A DNA stretch of 64,000 bases from Rhizobium tumorigenes (GTDB taxonomy: Bacteria > Pseudomonadota > Alphaproteobacteria > Rhizobiales > Rhizobiaceae), in NCBI RefSeq assembly GCF_003240565.2, contig NZ_CP117256.1:248001-312000 (forward strand), given 5' to 3'. Shown in pieces: positions 53,616 through 62,269 of this stretch (positions are counted from its first letter, which is position 1; each line of letters begins with the position of its first letter). A program made the position numbers and the translations under genes. A model generated the notes under the pieces. It worked only from the letters and a program-made list of their open reading frames with translations, was not told the origin of the DNA and did no database searches.

Positions 53616-53874
53616 TGATGAACAACCGGAGGGAAAAGGCACAAACAGCAAGTTCTGCCTGAAAGGCAAATCGGATCGTTCCCGTGGGGACGATGGGCAA
53701 GGTGATCTCGTTTAGAGTCTCGAACCTGAGGGCGAAAACCCCAAGGTCGTGAAACAGATTGGGACACCTTGCCTTCCTGACCCCATCATGCGGCGGCCAC
53801 GCGCCGACCGCGAAGAGAAGCGAGTGACCCGCGGGGCGGTATGATCCGAAATTTAGATCGGGAGCAGCTTGACT
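53616..53874. other. Presumed right end of the IS110-type element
   Basis: No gene. The sequence is GC-rich up to about 53845 and then meets the end of the truncated PAS sensor gene on the minus strand, so the element-host junction is probably at 53845-53880. Confidence 0.35.
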
Positions 53875-54072
53875 TCAACGACCCCAATCAGAGAAGACTC
53901 TTAGATGGCGCTTGTAAGCGCGCAACTCGCGTAACGTGGAGACTTCGTCTAGGGTCGTTCCAAAGAACCGATCAGCCGAGGCCCCCTTGAAAAACCCCAT
54001 GGGCTGGTTGATGAACACCCTCCGGAAATTGCGGTCGTAGCGGACAATGCCGTCGGCCGTATGTTCGACTAG
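53875..54072 (-). pseudogene. Multi-PAS sensor gene, third piece (3' truncated)
   Basis: Minus-strand text LVEHTADGIVRYDRNFRRVF, then INQPMGFFKGASADRFFGTT, is the start of a PAS domain. It joins in frame to the second piece when the IS701 and IS427-type elements between 54073 and 56340 and duplicated target bases are removed (EREIRSL-VEHTADGIV). It ends at a stop after HLRVFSDWGR, next to the IS110-type element, so the kinase domain is lost. Confidence 0.75.
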
Positions 54073-55489
54073 CACTACTTTGGCAGAATTGAATTTTTGC
54101 TATGAAAGTGTTGTTGACAGTGCGGACATCGGATCTGTGCTGGCGGTATAGTAAGCGCATTGATCACGGCTCGACGGACGGCTGGCAAGGTCGGTTCAGG
54201 CGGCCCACAGCGAACTCGTCGCTTCTTTTTTTTCCCGCTTTGCAGTTTGCAATCTCTGGTGCTGGAGAAAAGCATAAGCGATCATCGTCATCAGAGCGTG
54301 CCGATGTAGGCCTTGCCACGATCGGCCCTCGAAGTGATCGAGACCGAGCTCCTCTTTCATCTGCTGATGCGCCTGTTCGCAGACCCATCTCGCCTTGATC
54401 GCGGCCGCCAGCACTTTCAATGTCGCATCGACCGGCAAATTGGACAGGTAGTATTTGCGCTCGTCGTTTGATCGCCATTCGCCAACTAGCCAGGCCGCTT
54501 CGCCCGGCATGTGCTGCTGTCCCTTGTCATAGATGCGCTGCGGCGTGCCATCGGCGATCCGGATGCGCAATGCTGCAAACCGTGCGGTCAGGCGACCTTT
54601 TGTGCCGCGGCGCCAACTGACCTTCTTCCAGCTTGCAGATGCCAACATCGTTTCGGCGGCAACCGAAAGGGTGTCGGGGATCGAATGTTTGCGAGGACGG
54701 CCATGACCGGAGACGGAAAAGATCAATCCAACATCATCGGGATAAACCTTCTGATGCTTGGGGATACCGACCGCCCAAGTGAGGCCACGTTCACTTAAGC
54801 CCTTTCGGAACGCAGCCGACAGGCCGTAACCTGCGTCAGCCAGCACTGTGCCAAACCGGACACCGGTCACGATCAACCGATCGATCTCGGCAAGAGCAAT
54901 CTCCGGCTTCGTGCGAGAGGTCCGCATGTCGTCTGGGACCCCAGCCTTCGCCATGCGCTCCTGATCACCGATCCAGCTATCCGGCAGGAACAGACGCAGG
55001 CCAACCGGGACCGGCACCTCGTCTCGCGCAAGCGTCACTGACACCAGCGTCTGGCAATTTGCTCTCTTGCCCAGCATCGAGGCGTATTGCGGCGCTACTC
55101 CGACGGAATGATCCCCCTTCTTCGGCAGGCCGGTGTCATCAATCACCAGAAACGCATCGGATGCGCCAACGATCCTGTCCGCCTGCAGCGCGAGCTCGGC
55201 CTCAAGAGGAACAGCATCCCAAAGGCCGTCGGAAATGAAATGGTGGAGACGGTCGTACTGGCCTGGAGCGAACCGTTCCGCCATCGGCTCAATACTCTTG
55301 CGGTCTCCGGGACCGATAAGCCCCGACACATAAAGTGGACACATCTGTCGCCGTTTCTTGTGTCCAAGCTTCTCCAGAAACGGCTGCAAAAATGCTGAAA
55401 GCTCTATATCCCAATCCGCCATATCGCGCCCCAAAAGTGAGAGCGCAAATCATCTCAAACCAGGCTTGCCCGAATCTGCCAAAGTAGTG
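54073..55489 (-). mobile_element. IS701-family element
   Basis: Inverted repeats CACTACTTTGGCAGAAT at 54073 and ATCTGCCAAAGTAGTG ending at 55489 enclose one transposase gene. Both sides carry the 4-base duplicate CTAG (54069-54072 and 55490-55493), the YTAR-type target of this family. The right CTAG is also the left flank of the IS427-type element, so this element inserted at an existing IS boundary. Confidence 0.9.
54196..55422 (-). CDS. IS701-family transposase
   Basis: A 408-residue DDE transposase. It opens MADWDIELSAFLQPFLEKLG, then RQMCPLYVSGLIGPGDRKS and the first catalytic Asp in FLVIDDTGLPKKGDHSVGVA; the second is in GTVLADAGYGLSAAFR and the Glu in the QMKEELGLDHFEGRSWQGLH segment, all in family order. 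A TTG twelve bases upstream is an alternative start. The frame is intact and fills the element between its repeats. Confidence 0.92.
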   Translation of the reverse strand: MADWDIELSAFLQPFLEKLGHKKRRQMCPLYVSGLIGPGDRKSIEPMAERFAPGQYDRLHHFISDGLWDAVPLEAELALQADRIVGASDAFLVIDDTGLPKKGDHSVGVAPQYASMLGKRANCQTLVSVTLARDEVPVPVGLRLFLPDSWIGDQERMAKAGVPDDMRTSRTKPEIALAEIDRLIVTGVRFGTVLADAGYGLSAAFRKGLSERGLTWAVGIPKHQKVYPDDVGLIFSVSGHGRPRKHSIPDTLSVAAETMLASASWKKVSWRRGTKGRLTARFAALRIRIADGTPQRIYDKGQQHMPGEAAWLVGEWRSNDERKYYLSNLPVDATLKVLAAAIKARWVCEQAHQQMKEELGLDHFEGRSWQGLHRHALMTMIAYAFLQHQRLQTAKREKKEATSSLWAA

Positions 55490-55502
55490 CTAGGCCGTAG
55501 AC

Positions 55503-55945
55503 TCATAACGATCTGATCCAGATTCTTGCTGCTGCCAATTTTACGGCGGCCAGAAAGTTCAGGGGGTCTTTGTCATAGCGCGTTGCGATGCCTCTGAACT
55601 GTTTGAGTTTGCTGAAGAAACGCTCGACGGGATTTCGCTGTCGGTAAACCCATTGGCTGAAAGGGAAGCTTTGCTTTCGATTGTTCTTGGCAGGGATGTT
55701 GGCCCAGGCCTGCTTCTGCTTTGCCAATGTTCTTATCGCATTGGTGTTGTAAGCCTTGTCCGCCAGCAGAATCGCACCTTTGGATATATCCTTTAACATC
55801 GGCTCAGCCATGCGACCGTCATGGGCTTGCCCGGCTGTGAGTGCCAGACGGACCGGTCGGCCTTCTGCATCGACAACGGCGTGGATCTTGGTGGTCAGGC
55901 CGCCACGGGAACGTCCCATGCTGCCATCGTCTTGATCCCCCTTTT
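55503..55945 (-). CDS. IS427-type transposase OrfB (made by frameshift)
   Basis: The -1 frame after AAAAAGGGGG reads GDQDDGSMGRSRGGLTTKIH, then ILLADKAYNTNAIR with the second catalytic Asp and YRQRNPVERFFSKLKQFRGI with the Glu. No independent start or ribosome-binding site is seen, so production by programmed frameshifting is likely, as known for this subgroup. Intact to its stop near the left tip. Confidence 0.85.
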
Positions 55946-56266
55946 TCCCGTGGCCGCATGTTGATGGACACGGACACAGGAACTGTCGATCATGACGATA
56001 TCGCCATCGAAGGCCTTGGAAATCTCGCCCAAAACATGGTCCCAGACACCCGCTTTGCGCCACCGAACGAACCGGTTGTAGCAAGTTGTGTATGGGCCAT
56101 ATCGGTCCGGAACGTCTGCCCAGGGCGAGCCTGTCCGGAAACGCCACAAAATACCGTTGATCACACGGCGGTCGTCAACGCGTGGCACGCCACGCGGCTT
56201 GTTCGGCAATAAAGGCTGGATCACAGACCACTCGAAATCGGTGAGATCAAACCGGCGACGGGTCAT
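55895..56266 (-). CDS. IS427-type transposase OrfA
   Basis: A 123-residue first-frame product: RRRFDLTDFEWSVIQPLLPN, WRFRTGSPWADVPDRYGPY and the first catalytic Asp in DIVMIDSSCVRVHQH. ATG 56264-56266 follows GGAGG. The frame continues past AAAAAGGGGG (minus strand, complement of 55937-55946), where a -1 slip leads into OrfB; without the slip it ends in unrelated residues (GIKTMAAWDVPVAA). Confidence 0.87.
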   Translation of the reverse strand: MTRRRFDLTDFEWSVIQPLLPNKPRGVPRVDDRRVINGILWRFRTGSPWADVPDRYGPYTTCYNRFVRWRKAGVWDHVLGEISKAFDGDIVMIDSSCVRVHQHAATGKRGIKTMAAWDVPVAA

Positions 56267-56341
56267 GAAAGGCCTCCAAATCAAAGCCTCAATGAATCAA
56301 AATCAGGCTGATTTGCAAACCCCGTTTATGAGTGCGCGGCC

Positions 56342-56550
56342 TAGCGAGCGGATTTCTCGCTCGCGGCGTACCAACTCCTCCTGAGTGGTTTTTAACGCCG
56401 TTATGTCATTAGCTTCCGGCATAAGGAAAGCGACCGTACCATCCTCATCGAAAATTGGCGTCAGGGAAAAATCACTGACATAGAGCTTGCCGTCGCTCCC
56501 CCGCTGCGACGTAAGCCCACGGTGAGGGCCGTCTTGCGAGGTTGATGCGA
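56342..56550 (-). pseudogene. Multi-PAS sensor gene, second piece
   Basis: Minus-strand text RGSDGKLYVSDFSLTPIFDE, DGTVAFLMPEANDITALKTT and QEELVRREREIRSL is the end of a PAS/PAC domain and the linker helix to the next. It is cut on its 5' side by the IS66 remnant and on its 3' side by the IS427-type element at CTAG 56341-56344. Confidence 0.75.
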
Positions 56551-56588
56551 ACATCGGAAGTCCTAGTGCAAACACTAGGAGTAGACCT

Positions 56589-56999
56589 ATGACCAAGCAT
56601 CCGATTGAAGTGATCACGTCTGTCGAGCGCCGTCGGCGCTGGTCTCTCGAGGACAAAGAGCGGCTGGTTGCAGCCTGCCTTGAGCCTGGTGCGGTTCTTT
56701 CCGAGATTGCCCGTACGGCCGGCATCCACGTTAGCCAGCTCTTTCGGTGGCGCAAGGAACTCTGCCGGATCGAGGAGCCGTCGAAGCAGGTATCGAGCAC
56801 CTTGGTGCCCGTGATCGTTTCGGAGGCCGCGCCGGCAGCCCAGCCCGCCGCCTTAGAAGCGCCAGCCCCATCGCAGTCCCGCCGGAAGCGTAGCGATGTG
56901 ATGATTGAGCTGGGCCGCGGTCGTCGTGTCCGCGTGGACAGCGACATCGACACGGAGGCACTTGGCCGCATTCTCGATTGTGTACTGGGCCGGCGATGA
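56589..56999 (+). CDS. tnpA: IS66 TnpA accessory protein of the remnant
   Basis: A 136-residue IS66 OrfA-type protein: helix-turn-helix region [20 protein letters not shown], then [20 protein letters not shown] (about 14-56), a variable Ala/Pro linker and the tail [20 protein letters not shown]. The stop overlaps the tnpB start (ATGA). The gene itself is undamaged, although the element can no longer move on its own. Confidence 0.87.
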   Translation: MTKHPIEVITSVERRRRWSLEDKERLVAACLEPGAVLSEIARTAGIHVSQLFRWRKELCRIEEPSKQVSSTLVPVIVSEAAPAAQPAALEAPAPSQSRRKRSDVMIELGRGRRVRVDSDIDTEALGRILDCVLGRR

Positions 57000-57343
57000 T
57001 CCCTGTTCCTGCTGGTGTGAAGGTCTGGTTGGCAACCGGCCATACGGACATGCGCAAAGGCTTTCCCGGTCTGTCGCTGATGGTGTAAGAGACGCTGAAG
57101 CGCGATCCGATGTGCGGGCATCTGTTCGTCTTCCGCGGTCGTGGCGGTGGCCTGATCAAGGTCATCTGGCATGATGGCCAGGGAGCATGACTGTTCACGA
57201 AGAAGCTGGAACGGGGACGCTTCATATGGCCGTCGGCGGCCGATGGGACGGTCGTGATTACCCCTGGGCAGCTTGGTTATTTGCTGGAAGGTATCGACTG
57301 GCGGATGCCACAAAAAACTTGGAGACCGACCTCAGCCGGATGA
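56996..57343 (+). pseudogene. tnpB: IS66 tnpB with two in-frame stop codons
   Basis: The full 115-codon frame is recognisable ([66 protein letters not shown]) but codon 31 is TAA (57086-57088, family usually Gln) and a second stop TGA lies at 57188-57190 after WHDGQGA (family usually Cys/Met). No indel is seen. Confidence 0.88.
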
Positions 57344-57387
57344 GCAAAACGCTGGAATGACGGGGTCGAATATGATTCCATCAGGCC

Positions 57388-58209
57388 ATGCACGATGCGG
57401 TCGAACAGCTTCCCGACGATCTTGCCAGCGCACTTGCGGCCCTGGCGGCGGAGAGTGCCCGGCGTGTTGCTGCCGAGGTAGAAGCGGCGGCTGCCAAGGC
57501 GGAAGCCGCAAGCGCAAAGGCGCTCGTATCGCACTCCGAGGCGCTGATCGCGCGGCTGAAGCTGGAGATCGAGAAGGTCCGCCGGGAGCTTTACGGCAGC
57601 CGCTCTGAGCGCAAGGCGCGGCTTCTCGAACAGATGGAACTGCAACTCGAAGAACTCGAAGCTGATGCAGGCGAAGACGAGCTCGCGGCGGAGATGGTTG
57701 CCAAGGGCTCGACCGTCAGGGCCTTCGAGCGCAAGCGTCCGTCACGCAAGCCGTTTCCCGAGCATCTGCCACGCGAACGTGTCGTCATTGCTGCCCCAAC
57801 AAACTGTTCCTGCTGCGGCTCGGCCAAGCTGTCGAAGCTCGGTGAGGATATCACAGAGACGCTGGAGGTCATCCCGCGTCAGTGGAAGGTCATTCAGACC
57901 GTTCGGGAGAAGTTCTCCTGCCGCGAATGCGAGAAGATCACGCAGCCGCCAGCACCCTTCCATGTGACGCCGCGCGGCTTTGCCGGCCCGAACCTTCTGG
58001 CGATGATCCTGTTCGAGAAGTTCGCCCAGCATCAGCCGCTCAATCGCCAAAGCGAGCGCTATGCCCGAGAGGGGATCGACCTCAGCCTGTCGACGCTTGC
58101 CGATCAGGTCGGCGCGTGTGCCGCGGCCCTGAAGCCAATCCGTCATTGGCCCACCAGTGACCCTCTCAAAAACACAGTGCTCACGTCTGCTCCGCGTCAA
58201 GGCCGGTGA
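57388..58209 (+). pseudogene. tnpC: IS66 tnpC, 3' truncated
   Basis: About 250 codons of an IS66 transposase: N-terminal coiled coil, LYGSRSERKARLLEQMELQL, zinc segment CSCCGSAKLSKLGED and CRECEKITQ, and LSTLADQVGACAAALKPI. After this last word (about 58139) the frame runs into unrelated sequence (RHWPTSDPLKN) and stops at 58207-58209. All DDE residues are missing. Confidence 0.88.
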
Positions 58210-58745
58210 AGGCATAACCGATGGGGTTCGTTTCCACATTGCGGCCGTCGGGTGTCAGTATCGCCACAAGACGACGGGTTGAGTTGAACAATGCCCGATT
58301 TCGCCTCGCTAGCGGCGATTGCTCGCTGATCTGCCTTTCTCCTTGAGGCATCGCGTAGCACAGCGTTTATATAGCGGCCTTCTGCCAGCCGAAGATGGGT
58401 CAGGCAAAGTTCAACATCGATCACCGTGCCATCCGACCTTCTTACGACGGTGTTCACATGTACGCTATCGGATACGGCGCATGCGTTGGTGACCAATAGG
58501 TCGCGCGAAACATCCTCGAGGGAAAATGAACAGAAATCGAGAAGACTTTTGCCTCCAATGTCCGCGATTGCACAGCCCAGGAGGCGGGCGAAGCTTGCAT
58601 TCGCTTGGAGGATCGTGAACTCGGAGACTGATAGCAGAGCGACGCTTTCGCCGCAGATGCTGGACGCAGGCGATATGATTTGGTCGAAATTGCTCCGTAT
58701 CGATTCTTTAATATGGAAAGCTGGTCAATCATGTTGTTTCGCACC
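58140..58745 (-). pseudogene. Multi-PAS sensor gene, first piece
   Basis: Minus-strand text SNFDQIISPASSICGESVAL, SVSEFTILQANASFARLLGC, NTVVRRSDGTVIDVELCLTH and AEGRYINAVLRDASRRKADQ is a PAS-PAC unit. A two-base loss at AAATCGGG (about 58299) shifts the frame into RALFNSTRRLVAILTPDGRN, a second PAS domain that reaches GYAFTGLDAE before the IS66 junction. The likely ATG (about 58732, MIDQLSILKN) is in another frame, so the 5' end is also damaged. This was probably a PAS-rich histidine kinase. Confidence 0.75.
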
Positions 58746-59452
58746 TACGGTTATTAGATCCGGAGCTTAGTAAATTCAGGTCGATGATCTCAACCTTAAG
58801 AAACGCATCATAGGCGACAATCCTCTAATTTATCCTCATCGAAATACTTAGTTTTTACACAAACATTCCAATTTATTGTTTATACAGGCATAATCGAAAC
58901 AAAAGGGTTCGGCTTCAGACTTCAAATCTTACGGCCACATGAAGCGCATGCTGGATGCGCCTAGCTATCGCATTCGAAGCATGCGTAGCCGACCGGGTCA
59001 GACTAAAAGCGAGCGTCTTGGAGGCCAGCTCGCCACGAAGGTACGTGTGCCAAGCGAGAGCCGTCTTTGTGAACAACGCTGGTCTGTAAAGGGTCGTCAG
59101 CACGGAATGCCCCGAGCTACTTATCCCCGCCATTTCACGAGCCCGCCTGAGCAGTTGCCTTCTCTCGACGCGATCCAAGCCCATTTCAACCGAGCATTGG
59201 CCAGCGGCAAACAGCAAACACAGGAAAGTACCAATTTGCTTGATGGACCTCGGCTGCATTCGCGATGGTTTGAGTCTCTAGGTTCAACGGTTTCCAGCGC
59301 TTTTCATTTCGTGCCATGGCAGCTCGAAATATATGTGCTGCAACATTTTTGAATATAACGCGACCCAAAGCAACATTGGCGTCTGATATAACGAATGAAC
59401 AACGCGAGACGGAAAATTCTACCGATTTCCATGGGAAAACAGGACATCACAA
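58746..59452. other. Region without a supported gene
   Basis: Two overlapping frames on opposite strands (58939-59352 plus; 58915-59259 minus) have no recognisable domains or ribosome-binding sites, and I support neither. The 58780-58900 part is AT-rich and may hold the old promoter of the sensor gene. The word GCAACATTTTTGAATATAACG-like text near 59339-59359 resembles the start of the dispersed repeat. Confidence 0.35.
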
Positions 59453-59560
59453 ATGACCACGATACAACTCGCATTAGCGGCAACTATATTTCTCTCGTGG
59501 CTGTGGGTCACGCTGTATGCAGTGAAGAGGAACATCTTAGGGATAGACAAAGCATGGTAA
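59453..59560 (+). CDS. Tiny single-helix membrane protein (35 aa)
   Basis: ATG 59453, preceded by AGGA eleven bases upstream, opens a 35-codon frame: MTTIQLALAATIFLSWLWVT, LYAVKRNILGIDKAW. One hydrophobic helix (about 5-22) followed by a basic segment fits a small bacterial membrane peptide. It lies 150 bases upstream of the glycosyltransferase on the same strand. The evidence is the frame, spacing and composition only. Confidence 0.45.
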   Translation: MTTIQLALAATIFLSWLWVTLYAVKRNILGIDKAW

Positions 59561-59710
59561 CTACGCAGTCTGTCTAGAACACCTTTCGTCTGTATTTGTG
59601 AGCGAGCGCGATTGATGCCAACGGCGTTGCACTGCGAATAGCATAGGCGTAGACGCCTTCGCATGTGCCGGTAAAAGGCTGTGCAATCGCCCGATATTTT
59701 TCAAGAAGCG

Positions 59711-60547
59711 ATGTCCCCGCAACATTTGGCGATTTACCTTATCAATATTGATCGCGCCGCCGATAGGCTGGCGGAGATGAGGCGGCAGAGTGCCGAATTT
59801 TCGATTGAACTCAATCGCGTCGAAGGCGTCGATGGGCAGGTCCATCCGAGTGAGGACTGGATTGATGTCGATGTGCGTCTCTTCCTGAAGCGAAATGGGC
59901 GGCATATTTTGCCAGGAGAATATGGTTGCTATCGCAGCCATCTGCTTGCGCTAGAGCGGTTCCTTGCCGGCGGTAAAGACGCGGCGATCGTCGTTGAAGA
60001 CGACATCTTGCTCGACGATACGTTTTTAGCGCGAGCGGTTTCCGCCATGGAAGCTGCTCCAGATGCCGACGTGATCAAATTCGTGAACCATCGGTGGAAG
60101 GGCTTCCGAACTTTTACCACAACCGCAGAAGGCGATATTCTAGGCCGCTGCATATTTGGGCCACAAGGCTCCACGGCAGGCTATCTGGTAACGCTTAGCG
60201 GGGCGGCGAAGATAGTCTCCAAGTTGCGGATCATGTCTTTGCCCTGGGACGTCGCTATTGAACGCGGGTGGGACAACGGGACATCGCTTTACAGCACTCG
60301 GTCCAATTTGGTCGGGTTCACTCGCTTGCGAAAGAAGACGATGATCGGCAACCGTGAGACTTATTTGTCTGCCAAACTACCTATCTGGCGCCGGATCCCT
60401 GCACATTGCTTTCGGACGATGGATTTTTTTCGGAGGTTGCATTATGTGCTTGTCCAATCCCGGATGTCCAGATGCAACATCATTGACGCTTCCAAGGGCC
60501 GGCGTCTCGTTGAACGGTTTATGATCGCTTTGACTTGGCACCGATAG
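59711..60547 (+). CDS. Glycosyltransferase family 25 (LPS/lipooligosaccharide type)
   Basis: A 278-residue GT25 enzyme, predicted to add a sugar (often galactose) to surface polysaccharide in the cytoplasm. Motifs: IYLINIDRAADRLAEM at the N-terminus, GEYGCYRSHLLALERF (about 70-85), the metal-binding VVEDDILLDD (about 97-106) and FGPQGSTAGYLVT (about 150-162). ATG 59711 (MSPQHLAIYLIN) fits the family start better than 59681. It is not in a polysaccharide cluster here. The last 60 residues are basic, perhaps for membrane association. Confidence 0.9.
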   Translation: MSPQHLAIYLINIDRAADRLAEMRRQSAEFSIELNRVEGVDGQVHPSEDWIDVDVRLFLKRNGRHILPGEYGCYRSHLLALERFLAGGKDAAIVVEDDILLDDTFLARAVSAMEAAPDADVIKFVNHRWKGFRTFTTTAEGDILGRCIFGPQGSTAGYLVTLSGAAKIVSKLRIMSLPWDVAIERGWDNGTSLYSTRSNLVGFTRLRKKTMIGNRETYLSAKLPIWRRIPAHCFRTMDFFRRLHYVLVQSRMSRCNIIDASKGRRLVERFMIALTWHR

Positions 60548-61309
60548 GCAGACGTTGAGGGAATTTATGTCACGATGGTGCCAGCCGAGTGGCCATAACA
60601 ATTTGCGTCAAGTTGACCGAACCGAGCGCGTGGAACCGTTCCTCGCTGATCGATCTCAAGGCTCTGGTAATGCAGGCTCGGAAGTAGGAGACATCCTACT
60701 TCCCTAAAGGTGACCGAGATCCGTAAGATGGCCGACTGACCCAGTCTGCCTTAAGCCAACATCTTGCTTATCCCAATTTCGCGGGTCTAGTTCGGTTTCA
60801 TCGAACAAGCACAGTGTAGATATTGTTCATGCAACCATCCAGGGGTCTGCGAGTAATTGTGGGTTATAGCTGAAATTAATCAATGAATACCAGCGGAGAC
60901 CGATCATTTTTGGATCTGTGTTCAATACAATTCTGCAGCGTCGTCGTTGAGCGGTGCTCGTAGATTTCATTTTGCTCCCTGCGGCGACGGCATAGCGATT
61001 AGGCCTCAAGCCCAGAAATGTCTATTAACGGGGGCGTTTAGCAGCTTTCAATCGTGGGGATCGAGACCGCAACATTTCTCAACAACAAACGACACACCGC
61101 AATAGCAACGCGGCGCATACAGATCACGCTGGCCCATCCAAGGCCTGACCAAAGGGCGAGGCGCCCCGCACCTGAACAGAGTGGGCGGGGCTTTCAGGTT
61201 CAAGCTTAAGCGCCACGAACCAAAGTCAGAGCCACCCTCGGATGCTCAGAGCCTTAAAAAGATTGATGGAGACATCAATCTCTTTGGAGATGCAGTCAGG
61301 AGTATTCGC
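60548..61309. other. Intergenic region containing a dispersed repeat
   Basis: No gene supported. It includes the second copy of the 50-base repeat (61069-61120) and leads into the 61310 gene, whose promoter should lie after it. An in-frame GTG at 61181 could extend that gene by 43 codons but lacks a good ribosome-binding site. Confidence 0.4.
61069..61120. repeat. Dispersed ~50-bp repeat, copy 2
   Basis: GCAACATTT, then ACAACAAACGACACAC, then GCAATAGCA and a closing GGCGCATA match the copy at 23614-23663 in order and spacing. It lies about 190-240 bases upstream of the 61310 gene. Confidence 0.5.
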
Positions 61310-61759
61310 ATGGCGAAAGTTTTCAAATTGATGCGACGGCGTCCGGTTATCGTTTTTCTGCCGGCAGGCAGGTCAGCCGCTGTGATCTCAACGCTGGTAT
61401 CGAACCGGTTCCAGGTCTTTGAAGTATGGTCCATTCCACAGCTTTTCGACGCTGTTCGGTCGGGCCGTTGCGCCGCTGTAGTCACCTTGGACACCTCTAT
61501 CGCCCTCGTCCTCGCGATCGGGTCAATAAAGGCGATGGATGCCAACGCTTATTTTGGCATCTCGAATGCCAAATCGACTTTCGACGCTGTAGGGTTCTTG
61601 GAGCGGATCACCGTGTTGGTCAATGCTGACGGAAGACAAGACACTCCCGTCGTCGGCGGCACACTGAAGAATCGCTTGGGGAGGATCTCGGACCGTCCAC
61701 TCGGACAGCTGTGGAGCGCACTGATCCTCGGTGGCCCGCGGCCCCGAGATCCCAGCTAG
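61310..61759 (+). CDS. Unrecognised protein, paralogue of the 49826 gene
   Basis: A 149-residue protein. ATG 61310 is preferred because AGGAG lies eight bases upstream and because this gives a length matching the paralogue (159). Shared layout: strand-helix repeats VIVFLPAGRSAAVISTLVSN, EVWSIPQLFDAVRSGRCAAV, VTLDTSIALVLAIGSIKAMD and DAVGFLERITVL, then a polar basic tail. The fold looks receiver- or flavodoxin-like, but the phosphorylation aspartate set is absent, so phosphorelay function is not supported. Function unknown. Confidence 0.72.
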   Translation: MAKVFKLMRRRPVIVFLPAGRSAAVISTLVSNRFQVFEVWSIPQLFDAVRSGRCAAVVTLDTSIALVLAIGSIKAMDANAYFGISNAKSTFDAVGFLERITVLVNADGRQDTPVVGGTLKNRLGRISDRPLGQLWSALILGGPRPRDPS

Positions 61760-62269
61760 CGGCAATGCCTTTTACCCAATGCATCTTGCCGAATAGACCG
61801 CCGGCGTGTGCTCTGGCGGCCGGCGAGGTAAAAGGCGCGTGTGAATTCGTTGAGCGACCCAAGGAACAAAAAGATGAAGGCGATAATCAGCCCGGGACGG
61901 AAGAGATATTTTCTTGCCAAGTAGACAGCTTTTCCACCGGCAACTGCCCGCGTGGGCTTTTGGAATACCGTCGTGGCGATCTTGGGAAGCAAAAAGAGAG
62001 AAGCTCGGCAAAATGCTGCTTTACGGCAAAAATACGACAAAAATCCATAGCAGTCCGCGATCAGATTGCATATTTAGTCTAATATTTACAGAGACCTAGG
62101 GCGTCACACAAACATCATTTGGCACATCACGGATTTGTGATCACGGTCGGTCGACTCATCAATAAGAGATTGCCGGAGCAAGTACGACACCCAATTGTGA
62201 CAGCTTGGTTTGGCTAATGAGATACTTGCCCGGTTAACCCTGTACCGAAACTGAAACCAAGGAGCAGAC
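61760..62269. other. Intergenic region, no supported gene
   Basis: Short frames on both strands only. The final 150 bases (from about 62100) are AT-rich and should contain the promoter of the binding-protein gene; AAGGAG sits just before its ATG. Confidence 0.4.

Larger units (their letters stand above)
55494..56340 (-). mobile_element. IS427-type IS5-family element
   Basis: Tips GCCGTAGACTCATAA at 55494 and, inward from 56340, GCCGCGCACTCATAA form the inverted repeat; CTAG flanks both sides (55490-55493 and 56341-56344). Two overlapping reading frames are joined by a frameshift, typical of the IS427 subgroup. It split the sensor gene at a CTAG codon region. Confidence 0.87.
56551..58139 (+). 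mobile_element. Degenerate IS66-family remnant (right half missing)
   Basis: Contains tnpA (intact), tnpB (two stops) and the first ~250 codons of tnpC. The catalytic half of tnpC, any fourth gene and the right terminal repeat are gone; at about 58139 the sequence passes into the sensor pseudogene. The left limit is approximate. It is distinct from the intact IS66 at 46718, with clearly different TnpA. Confidence 0.8.

Noticed and set aside
58915..59352. Opposed 114- and 137-codon frames
   Set aside because: Neither has family resemblance or a good start; left as unsupported.
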